Source: Lojkania enalia
Taxonomy: Eukaryota > Ascomycota > Dothideomycetes > Pleosporales
Reading direction: 5' to 3'
NCBI GenBank assembly: GCA_010094045.1
Contig: ML986654.1
Coordinates: forward strand, 1 to 64,000
DNA: 64,000 nt
Shown: one piece after another, positions 9,912 through 20,299 of the stretch
How positions within the stretch are numbered: the first letter of the stretch is position 1
Layout of the letters: each line of letters opens with the position of its first letter
Notes under the pieces: model-generated
What the model was told of the DNA's origin: nothing
The model's database searches: none
Seen by the model: the letters and a program-made list of their open reading frames with translations, nothing else
Program-made: the position numbers and the translations under genes

Positions 9912-11763
9912 ACGTAATCCACCACCGAGTTATATATACCACCGAGTTACATGCGCCCTACTAATTTCTCTATCACCCTATTATTTTTCGTGATATCTCT
10001 ACAACTACGCTTTATTATGCGCTCATCTGAAGCTAATATTAATATAGTAATAGAAGCTATCGATTTAGGCCAATTTGGGTTAAATCAGTCTATTATAGAC
10101 TCGTATAATGTCAACGTAAAAACCCTCCTCAACCGTTGCAATAGAATCCCCTGCTGGGCCGATTGCACCCCTAATTACAAGAACCTCACCGATCTGGAGG
10201 AGAAGGCTATTATTAAACATATACTTAACGTAGATATACATAGATTTTAACTCAATCTCGACATATTATAAGATATGGCTAATAAACTGCTTCTTAACCG
10301 CGGTCAGCGACGCGTCGGCAAAAATTAGCCTAACCGCTTCGTCTTACGCGTTCTAGAGCTCAAGTTACGCGTTAATCGACGATACAACTACTAAAGAGCT
10401 CTAAATAAAGATTCTAAGGTTATTTAGGGCTGGTTCCGCCTTATATATAATACTAAGGCTAAGTACAGCATCCTTAATAAAGACACGTATAATTTTGATG
10501 AGACTGGCTTCTAAATGGGTAAAATTGGCCCAAGAATGGTTATTACTAGTACTAAGAAGCGACAAGCACCTAAATCTATTCAGCCAGGTAATACTGAGTA
10601 GGTAATAGTAATTGTAGTAGCAAATGCGCGTAGCTGGCCGATTCTACCGTTTATCATCTTTAAGAGAGTGCAACAATACGATACCTGGTACTAGTCAATT
10701 GTAGATAAGCCTCAGTAGGTTCTATCTATTAGTAAGAAGGGCTGGACGTCTATTAAACACGGGTTTAAGTAGTTTAAGCACTTTAACAAGTACACTAAAG
10801 CCAGTACTACTAGCGCCTACCGATTGCTTATTATAGACGACTATAATAGCTATAATTCCATTGAATTTTATGATTATTGTAAAGAACGTAATATTATTAT
10901 ACTTTATATACCTCCGCACTTATCGCACCTTTTACAGCTACTTAATATAGGCTGTTTTGGTCTATTAAAGCATATATATAGTAAGGAGATTGAAAGTTTG
11001 ATTCGGTGCCGCATTAATTATATAACTAAAGAAGACTTTCTACCTATATTTAAAGCGGCCTTTAACAATACTATTACGGATAAAAACATAGCTAGAGGCT
11101 TTAGAGGGACCGGATTAGTCCTATTTAGTCCAGATTGTGTTATTTTAAAGCTTAATATCTAAGCCTTACAAACCCCGACGCTACTACTCCTAGAACCTAC
11201 TATATAGCAGTTATAAACACCATACAATCGCCTAGAGGTAGAGTACTAGACGTAATATGTGTAACAGCGCGTAGAACGATATTAAGGTAGCTTACTAACA
11301 TTAATACTTAAAGGTCTTATAAGCCTTATAAAGGGTATTACATCTATAGCGCATAGACACTCAATTTTGGAAATCGAGAATAGAGAACTCTGGGCGGTAA
11401 ATACGATGCTCATAAAGCGCAAAGAACGTAAACGCAAGATAATTAAGGGCGCAAGTACTATCTCTATATTAAATAGACTATAATTAGTAATGCGACAATA
11501 AGAAGGCCGTTAAAAGGGCTAAAATAGCCTAAATAGCTACGGCCGACCATACTAACCAAGACGCTGCGGGCGCTATCAGGAGCTAGGCTACCACATTAAG
11601 ACGTGCAAAATGGCTCCAGTTAAAATACTAAGCAATTAGGATTATATATATCTTTCTACGTAATTAATAGCTTTAATAGTTGTTAAAATATCCTGCTTTA
11701 AAATTGGTCTATAATAGAGCGCATGTAACTCGGTGGTATATATAACTTAGTGGTGGATTACGT
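9912..11763 (+). mobile_element. pogo/Fot1-like DNA transposon, family 1, copy C (1852 bp)
   Basis: Flanked by TA (9910-9911, 11764-11765). Inverted ends begin ACGTAATCCACCACCGAGT on the left and mirror it on the right. Each end holds the motif ACCACCGAGTTA-like twice, about 20 bp apart. The element sits in the pol region of B. It retains many CA/TG dinucleotides and its two transposase pieces are the longest open frames in the window, so it is far less RIP-mutated than copies D, E and F. Its length is identical to D and to reconstructed F. Confidence 0.95.
10017..11640 (+). pseudogene. Copy C transposase (DDE_1 / pogo type), RIP-disabled
   Basis: Cut-and-paste transposase that would bind the inverted ends and insert at TA. 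The N-terminal piece (ATG at 10017; the frame is open from 9951 to 10250) has a psq/CENP-B-type helix-turn-helix: S-E-A-N-I..., G-Q-F-G at about residue 20, then ...T-P-N-...-L-T-x-L-E-E-K-A-I-I. The frame stops at 10248 where a Gln codon is expected, followed by further TAG/TAA. The catalytic core shows Y-N-F-D-E-T-G-F (about 10490) with the first Asp. The second Asp is in I-I-D-D-Y-N-S in the open piece 10824-11162, which continues with P-P-H-L-S-H-L-L-Q and ends ...S-P-D-C-V. A basic C-terminal region follows, then a CCHC knuckle (11565-11606, C-x2-Y-x4-Y-x4-C). All changes inferred against family expectation are C-to-T or G-to-A. It cannot make a full protein. Confidence 0.92.
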
Positions 11764-14329
11764 TAATATAATTCTAATTAACTTTAAAAATGTGGTCGAT
11801 TAATATATATAGATTATTAAGCTAGAGAGGACTTATAAGAATATTAGAGGTAGTAATCTTAAACGATTAGCTATATAAGCTGTTGTCTACTAGCTTAGCT
11901 AGATAGTTAACCGCAACCTCTATTAGATTAATATTAATCTATTTAGCTAAGAGGAAGGCTTATATATATACTATTTTATCCTTCTCTTTCTATATTTTAA
12001 GCTCTTCTTACTTACGTAATAGCATATTAGCTATAATATTAGTAGAACCCGGTTGGTAGGTTAGTATTAAGTTAAAGTTAGCGATAAATATTACCTAGTA
12101 TATTTATTTTAGAGTAAGCTCTTACTTTATTAAAAAGTACTTAAGTACTTAATAGTTAGTAATTATATAGAAAGGCTTAGTTATCTATAAACTAATAAGC
12201 TATAAGTGCTATTTATAAAGTTTTTAAACAACTATAAGTATCTCTTTATTATATATATTATAGTTTATCTAAGGCGTATTTATAGTCTTTAAAAAGAACG
12301 TAATAAGGTGTTAGAGGCTATTATCTTATAGCTATAATAGTATTCTAGCTATTACTCTATTACTTATATTAGTTTCTATATAAATCTATTTATACAATAA
12401 GTAGTAAGCTAGAATATTATCTAATAGTATAAGATCCTTAGTTTACTAGAAGATAGTAAGCTTATATTTACTAAAAATATACTAGATACCTTACTTAAGT
12501 AGCTTTATAAGAGGTTATATAACTCGTCTATAGTCTTTTAAGAATAATTAATAGAAGTTATAGAAGTTAAAGAAGAATTAAAAGCTCTTAACTAATGTAG
12601 ATACTAGCTAGTTCTATACTATAGTAACCTTTTCTAGATTCTTCTAGATACTTTATATACTAATAATTAGGCCTAGAAACTTTATTTAAGTAATAGCGAA
12701 CTTACTCTTTTTAATATTAGTTTATAAGCTAGTATCTTTAAAATATTATAACACCTAAGTAATATTTAACTTATATTTAAAAAGGTCTTCTAAGTAGATA
12801 AGAATATTATTAAAATATATAGTATAGAAGTTATTAAATAAGCTATATAGTACTTTATTAATATATTACTAGAATATAGCCGGGCTATTATATAATCTAA
12901 AGGGTAGTACGCGATACTTATAGTTGCTATATTATATCTAGAATATAGTTAGGTCTTTAATATCTTCTATTAATTATATATAGTAGAAAGTTTATTATAT
13001 ATTAAGCTTTATAAATACTTACGCGTATACTAACTATATAAATATCTCTTAGATTAATAGAATTAGATAGGTATTTTTTTTAGTAATAGCGTTAAATCGT
13101 TAATAGTTAATATAAAAATACTACCCTCCTTTAAACTTCTTAGTAAATAGGATAGATAAAGTATACGACGTATTATTATACATAATAAAACTATAGTAGA
13201 GATAGTCTTCTAAATAGGCTTTTATAAGCTATAGCTACTTAAGTAATATATTATATAGCAGGCTTAATATTAGTATATTCTCAACTATTAGTTTAATATT
13301 ATAGTTAACGCTATTATAATATAGTAGTAGAATATTAGAATCCTTTTTTAAGAAGTAAGCTAGAGTAGCGCCTATATATAATAGTAAGAGTAGCTTCTCT
13401 TTAATAAGCTATTAGAGCTTCTTTTTAGGGTTAAATTTTTTAAACTCTTAATAGTTTTAGATAAACTTATTAATCTTATAAATACTAAAATAACTAAATA
13501 TAATATTCTTCCTTTAAATATATAGTATAAAGCTAGCTACTTCTATAGTATTAATATCTAGGCCTATAGCTGTAAGGTTTATATATAAGATAACTTATAG
13601 ATACGACTATTATTAATATAGTATCTTTAACTATTATAGGTAAAACTATTTAGTTATTTTCTTAAGATTATTTTTATAGGTTAGATATTAAGAGCTTAAT
13701 TAACTAGTAGATTACTATAGGAGAGTTATATTTATAAGTAAATTACGACGATTAGTATTAACTTAATATATAAAGCTAACTTCTATAGGTAGACTTTATA
13801 TTAGTATAATAATATTACGCTTATAGTTAATATACTTATTATTATTCTACCTTAGAGCTTATTTCTTATAATTAACCTATATATTAGCCTTTTTAAGTAG
13901 CTTTTAACTAATAATAAAGTTGTAATAGCCTGTATTATAGGGTATAAAGTAGGTAGATAAGTAGTAGCTATTAAGGACTAGATCTACTTTAAAATACTCG
14001 TCTACTAGTCTATTTAGGCGACTATTATATCTAGTAATAGAAATAGGTTCTATATAACGGATTAATACTTTAAGTTCTTTCTTAATCGTATATAGGTAAT
14101 ATAAATAGATAAGAGCGTAGCTACTAGTATCTATATTAATTAAGCCTAATAATTTAATTGCGATACTATTTATTAAGATATAATTTAGTAGTATAAAAGC
14201 TTATCTATTAAAGAACTATTATTATAGGTCTTCTAGTACTCTAAAAGATTACGCTAGAGAGGAGACTTCTCTTAAATAGAAACTTTTTTTAACTCTAAGT
14301 TGCTAGGTATTAAAGTATTTCTAATAGAC

Positions 14330-16200
14330 TTATTATTACTAAATATAAGCTCTACTAGCTTCTATTTAGCTTACTAAAAGTAGTTATAAGTAATATAATC
14401 TAGCTTATAGTATTTAAAATAAACATCGTTCTTTCTTAGCACAGTTAATAAAGTTAGAGCTGGCTAGGCTAGAACTAGCTAAGCTAGAGCTAGCTAGTAT
14501 ATATAGATTAATAGAAGCTTCTTTAATTTCTTCTTAAGTTAATTACTAGCTTTCTTTATACTAATAGTTAGTTCTTAGGCGAATTCTTAAGCGTAGTTAA
14601 TATATTTATTATACTACTTACTATATTATTAATAATAGATACTTATCTATATATATAATATATCTAGGAGCTTTTTATAGAATTATTCTACCTATTAATC
14701 TGCGGATAGGTAGCATTTTTAAATAAGGTAGAAGAAGTCGCTTTAAAAGGTAGTAAAATTAGCTAGGTTCTTAAGGTAGAGCTTCTAGAAATTATAATAA
14801 GCGTTTAACTTCTTATATAGATTACTATAAGTCTTCTCTAGTTAACTAACTAGATAAAAATAGTTAATAGGTTGATTACTATCTTAAAGTATATAAATTA
14901 GTATAGAGAGATATTAATTTATAGAACCCTCTATACGTATATATATATACGATATAATATTATTCTAAGTTATCTACTTATCTACTCTTTTATACTAGTT
15001 ATAGTTCGTATATATCTTATCCTCTAACCTATCTTTCTATTAGTTAAACGTAACTTTCTTACTATCTTTAAGTATTAGTAGGTTTAGAAACTTAGCTAAG
15101 CGACTATATTAGGTATAGTTTATAACTTATATAGCTAATAGAGTTGCGAGGGTATATAGTAAATAATATAGTAGCTAATTATTAAAGCTATTATCTAAGT
15201 CTCTATTAGATAAGGGCTCTAGTTCTAATAAACTACTTAAAACTTTAGGTATCTATAGTAGGATTTTAAAATATAAGAATTAGAGTTAGGTAGTAGCTAG
15301 TATAATAGAAGTTATAGTAGCTTTAAAGAGCTAAGACTTTAGTATACTAATCTTACGTTAAGCTATATCTACTATAGTTTCAGCTTCTTATTATTCTTAG
15401 AGGAGAGTTTTATATAAAATATTACCCTTAGCTAAAGCGTTAGTAGTAATTTATTAATATATATAAGTCTGCTGTTACTTTATATAGTATAGAATTATCT
15501 AGTTTATAATCTCTATTAGAATACTAATAGAATTATCTTTAAATAGTAGTTAGATTACTATAGTTATAGCTTAGAGTATATATTTACCGTTAAGAGTCTA
15601 TACCTAAAATACTAATAAAGGGTACTTTTCTATATTATATTATAGTCTTATAAGTTTAAAGGCGTAATCGTAATTATAGTTCTCTTTAATAATAGAACTA
15701 TAACTTTAGACCTTATATTCTTAGTAGATAAACTATTATAGCGGATCGTATGTATTACCTTTTTCTAGCTTCTTAAATACTGAGGCTATAAAAGGAAATC
15801 GTTTACTATAGGTTATTATCTTATATAGTATAAGCTGTAGGTAGAGTAGTAATAGTTAATATTAAACTATAGGTAGAGTAGTATAAGTTAAACTATAAGT
15901 AAGATAGCTGTAGTTAGTATTAAGGTAGGGTTACTTCTCTCGCGATAGGTCCTTAACTTATTATTATACAGAGATAGAGTCCTCAATTCTCTTCTAGATT
16001 ACTAGAATAGTACCTATCTCTATAGGTTTTATAGAGCTCCTAGAGCTTAATTACGTACTTTTAAAGTATATATCTAGTCCGACTAGAGTTTCTAGGTAAG
16101 GAGGTATATTCTATTAATAAACTAAGTACTCGGGCTAGTTATATAATAAAGTTTTTTAGGGTAGTTGTTATTAAATATTATATATAGGTAGGTTAAGCAG
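14330..16200 (-). pseudogene. gag: B gag remnant with decayed CCHC zinc knuckle
   Basis: Minus-strand gag between the 5' LTR (16256) and pol. At 14380-14425 the minus strand reads Y-F-K-Y-Y-K-L-D-Y-I-T-Y-N-Y, which has the exact C-x2-C-x4-H-x4-C spacing of a retroviral nucleocapsid knuckle with every Cys and His turned to Tyr and Gly to Asp by single transitions. A 15-bp repeat lies just upstream in gag order (14455-14498). The remainder is stop-ridden; the start is not identifiable. Confidence 0.75.
14455..14498. repeat. 15-bp tandem repeat in B gag
   Basis: About three units of a GCTAGCT/AGAGCT-type 15-mer. In one minus-strand frame it spells repeated L-A-S-S-S, but that frame is one base off the zinc-knuckle frame. 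It is therefore either an expansion outside the true frame or a site of a later indel. Confidence 0.6.
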
Positions 16201-16255
16201 TTTAACTTAATATTATATTACTATTACTAGCTAAGTAAATATAATCTTAATATAA

Positions 16256-16468
16256 TATAAAGATAGGTATAAGCTTCTATATTATAGAGTATTAATAAGG
16301 TAGATTAGCTCTATTTTAGCTATACTAAGATAGGGAGGAGAGAGGTCCGTAGAGTCCTTACGTCTATATACTATACTCTTTAAAATAGAATATCTTTCTA
16401 CTAAAGCGCGTAGAGCCTCACGCGGTTATATAACCTATTACAGTCTACGTATACGTAGGGTTATTATA
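16256..16468 (-). repeat. B 5' LTR (213 bp), intact
   Basis: Starts TATAAAGATAGG and ends GGGTTATTATA, followed by the CTTAT duplication (16469-16473). This uninterrupted copy defines the target site used by element A and the true LTR length. Confidence 0.92.
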
Positions 16469-16473
16469 CTTAT

Positions 16474-16606
16474 TAACTTTTCTTTTCTAAAATATATTTT
16501 CTTTCTATATTATTATTAACTATATTTTTTTCTTTTTATTAACTTTCTTTTTCTAAAATATATTTTCTTTTATATATTTTAACTTATTAATCTCTTTTAT
16601 ACTAAT
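16474..16606. repeat. 66-bp tandem array, right side of B
   Basis: TTAACTTT...TTCTAAAATATATTTTC appears at 16475 and again at 16541, a 66-bp period, with a third partial unit. The same unit lies left of B at 1947-1990, which shows that B landed in the array. Confidence 0.7.
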
Positions 16607-18883
16607 ATCTAAAAATATTAATAAATTCTTTCTTTTAATTATAAAAGAAATACTTTATTTATTTTTTAACTCCTTTTTTTTAAATAATCTACTATATTAC
16701 TATTTTATTTTTAATTTCTACCTACTTTCTATTTATTCTATATACCGCACTATCTCTATTCTTATTATCCTATTCTATATTCTACTATATAAAGAGTATA
16801 ATTTAAATACTAACTATTATTATATTACTAAAATACTCTTCCTAAACCTATTAAAAATACCTCTTTCTTAATTACTTTATATATACCTTTTAATCCCTAC
16901 TAAGTTCTCTTAAGTAGTTATACTATTAGATTATTTAAGTTCCTTCCTTAACCTCTACTACCGCTTAAGCTAGTAGTACTATTATATTTAGCTACTAATA
17001 TTAATTACTTATATCTAATCTAGTTATATAGTACTTTTAACTAACCTAATATTATTAGTAGCTATAATTCTCTCCCCTATTATATATTTCTATCTAAAAT
17101 CTATCTAACTTAACTCTATTTATCCTAGACTATATTATATATTATATTATTTTATACCTCTACTATTCCTCTATTTCTATCTCTTCTATTATCTAGTATA
17201 CCGTATATCCTTTATATAGCTCCTCTAGTACCTCCTAAACCTGCTACTATACTAAACTTATCTTATACTACCTATCCTACTACTCACTAATACTTTCTCT
17301 ATATTAGTTATATCTAGCTAACTTAATATTATTATAACTTACCTACTTCCTATTAAGATAGCTGCTTATTAGCCCTTACTAATACTTACTATCTATAATA
17401 AACCTCCCTATCGCCTATATATCTAGCTTTTCCCCCTTTTATTCTATCCTTTATTCTACCTTACCCTCCTCTATAAGAATTACTAAATCTACCTACTCGC
17501 CTATTTACCTACTATATTTACTCTTCTAAGCGAAGTTAATTATACTTTATAGTATTTCTATATATAATATAAATATAATCTCTAGAAAATCTACTCTTAT
17601 ATCTAATATTAATATAACTACTATAAGCTTACTTTCTTTAAGCTATTCTTCTAACTATCTAGCTTATTTTATATCTCTAGTATAATAGTACCTACTATCT
17701 AGTACTTTAGCTATCGCTTTATATTACGCTTTACTATAGTAGTATACTACCTCTTTTTCTCTTTATTCTCTAAGCTGCTGCACCTACTACTAATATATTA
17801 CTAATACTATCTCCTGTATCTACCCCTACTTATACTATAATACTAAATATTATATATTTAGCTATACTATACTCGCTTAGACGTATATTATATATTAAAC
17901 TAGTATACTTTCTTCTAGCTCAGCCTTTTATACTAGTAGTAGTATTACTATAAGTAGTACTACCGGGTATAGTAGTAACTATAGATTCTTTAGCTTTACT
18001 AGCTTTAGCCGCTAGTTACTTAATATAAAGATAAGATAATACTTGTCTACTATAATCTACTGTAGTAGTTCTTTACTATTAAGTATCTCTATATAGCTAA
18101 TAAAATTCCTATTACTTATTATATCGCCTACTATATCTGCGTTAACTACTACTACTACTATTAGATTATTTTTACTATACTTCTACTCTATATAGTTAAT
18201 TCTACTCTCTTAAATCCGTTTAACTAAGTTCTTAATAAGCGCCTAGTATAGTACTACTACTACCGTTACTCTGTATTAATCTAAATAAGCTGGTATAGTA
18301 AATAGTAAGCTCTTCTCTCTACTAGTTAAAAGTACTATAATAAGTAGTATCTATCTGCCTAGTACTATATATATTACTTACTCTTATTTAGCTAAGTAGA
18401 AGCTAACTTCTTCTTACCTAAATACCTACTATATTACTTTTTAAAGCTCTTTCTCCTTTCTATTTTAAGCTTATACTTTCTTTTCTTATACTATAAATTC
18501 TTCGCTATTATTATTATACTACTACTACTTTCTTACCCCAGTCCAGCCTTAACTACCTGTCTATTTTACCTCTAGTATCTCTTTACCCTTATTAAGCTCT
18601 AAGAAATAATACTATAATATATTAAGCGGCTAGAATACTTTAATTAAACGTATATTAAGATACTTAATAATATTAATTAGTATACTATAGTTCCTAATCT
18701 CTATCTATATCGTCTATATACTTTATAGCTCTAGTATACTCTCTTCCTTTTTATCTACTTTAGCTTCTTTAACTTCTCCTATCTTGTCCTAATATCCTTT
18801 ACTAAACAACTCTCCAACTACTTTTCTACTAATACTAACAGCCGCGTATTAGTAGTCTAGTATATATAACTTAACGCTTATCT
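16607..18883. other. Unidentified RIP-degraded region, part 1
   Basis: About 2.3 kb, pyrimidine-rich on the plus strand, with no open frame of note. It is continuous with 26054-28660 across element H1, because the H1 target duplication TATCT joins the two. The minus strand has the texture of decayed coding sequence (charged, Lys/Glu-rich stretches near 18700-18800), so a decayed retroelement on the minus strand is likely. I found no motif that settles the family and no LTR pair. Confidence 0.4.
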
Positions 18884-19143
18884 TGTAATAGTATAGGTAA
18901 GATAATAGGTCTAAATACAGTACGAATCTACTTAGAGGTATATAAGAGTATATAGGGGATTAGGGACCTAGGAATTCTATTAACACTTATAGGCCTTATA
19001 CGAAAGGATATAGAAAAACTACTAAGCTACTTATAAGGGAGTATATAACTATATACGGATAGGAAAAGAGGTAGAACTAGGGGTAGAATAAGATAAGTAA
19101 AAAGATAAAGCTTTTTATAGAACAATTTCTTTATATTATTATA
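18884..19143 (-). repeat. H1 3' LTR (260 bp)
   Basis: Begins with an unmutated TG at 18884 and ends TATTATA. Same length as the other five H LTRs. Followed by the polypurine tract TTACCCCCCTCCTTATAGG (19144-19162). Confidence 0.93.
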
Positions 19144-20299
19144 TTACCCCCCTCCTTATAGGCTAATAGTCCCTATCTACGCTGGTTCGAGAGGGAATCG
19201 GGGCTATTATAGATAGGTTCTAGTATAAAGAAATTTCTTTAAGGAGGTATTTACCGGTAAAAACTAATATACGTAATTACCTATAGAGATGCGTTTATTA
19301 ACATAATATTAAGTAAGGTTTTTATAGTAAATATAATTAACCTATATATCGGCTAATAACTACTATTATAATAGTTTATTAATATTGCAATTTCGTCGCG
19401 TATAGTAATAAGTATTTACTAACCTTAGTATATTATTAGGTTACTATTAACTAAGCTTCCTTAATTAAATAATAACTTCTACTCTATATATATTATTACG
19501 TATCCCTAGAACTATTAATTATTAAAGTATTACTAACGCCTTATAGAAAAAATTAATTAATATACTACTCTACCCACCTTCTAAAGCCTTTTTAGAAGCC
19601 TTTTAAGTTATCTACCTTTAGGCTATATATACGCTCGCCTGCGGGCGGCGTATAATATTTTCCTTTTAGTCTCTAAGATTAAAAAAATGCGAGTATTACA
19701 CCTCATAAAATAAAAAGTATAACCCCGTATAAATCGCATCTAATACTAGTAGAGTACTTACTACTAACATACTTATAGATCCCCTCCTACTATAAGGAGG
19801 AGTTTCTAGTCCTCCGGGGCTATCTCGAACTATAAGCAGCGGCCTGATATATAGGGGATAAGAAGGATAAAGAGGTAGCTTTTAAGGCTATTTCAAAGTC
19901 CGCTTATAGCCTAGTATTTATAACCTAGGTTGTAAAGAGTTAGGAAGATAGCCTTCTTACAGCTAATATCTAGGTAGCTTTATTCTACTAGGGTACTAAA
20001 TTGTTCTATTAGGTTTCGGCCTTAGAGGCTCTAGTATCTAGCCTTTAAGCTAATATCGCGGCGCTCTCGGGCGGCTAAGAATAAGGTAGAGAAGGTTTAA
20101 GGGGAGTCTAGAGGGAAGAAAGAGGAAGGAGGATAGAGAAGGAGAGGACTAGGGAGGTATCCGACAGCCTACTATTAAACCCTCCGGATTTTATAGAGGA
20201 GTAATTTTAGGCCTATATTTTAGTTTTTAAAAATCTACTACTTAACTCTTATATATTATTATCTACTAGGTAATCTATATTCTTTATACTATCTTTATA

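Larger units (their letters stand above)
8318..14330 (-). pseudogene. pol: B pol remnant, split by pogo copy C
   Basis: Minus-strand pol of the gypsy type, interrupted at 9912-11763 by a DNA transposon. Reverse transcriptase is recognised from a Y-R-V-L-P-F-x-L block (12884-12917) and a YxDD box degraded to Y-F-N-N-I-L-I (12798-12830), in the right order and spacing for an RT palm domain. Integrase should occupy the part left of about 11900 including 8400-9911; I did not read its catalytic residues securely. Frequent TAA/TAG at likely Gln/Trp codons show that it is dead. The limits are approximate. Confidence 0.72.
1996..16468 (-). mobile_element. Ty3/gypsy-like LTR retrotransposon B, interrupted by A and C
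   Basis: B is bounded by 213-bp LTRs and by a perfect 5-bp duplication CTTAT (1991-1995 and 16469-16473). LTR ends are TA...TA, expected from RIP of TG...CA. A C-rich tract just inside the left LTR (8318-8332) reads as a polypurine tract on the minus strand, so the element runs right to left. Two later insertions sit inside: element A within the left (3') LTR and pogo copy C in the pol region. Without them B is about 6.5 kb, an ordinary gypsy size. A decayed CCHC knuckle, RT motifs and pol remnants lie in the expected minus-strand order. Confidence 0.9.

Noticed and set aside
9951..10016. Extension of the copy C transposase upstream to the ATG at 9951
   Set aside because: The 22 extra residues are hydrophobic and start in the sub-terminal repeat region. 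The helix-turn-helix begins just after the ATG at 10017, so the latter is the likelier start.
10722..10919. 65-codon minus-strand open frame
   Set aside because: It lies antisense within the transposase of copy C, and its existence follows from the sense coding sequence. No motif of its own.
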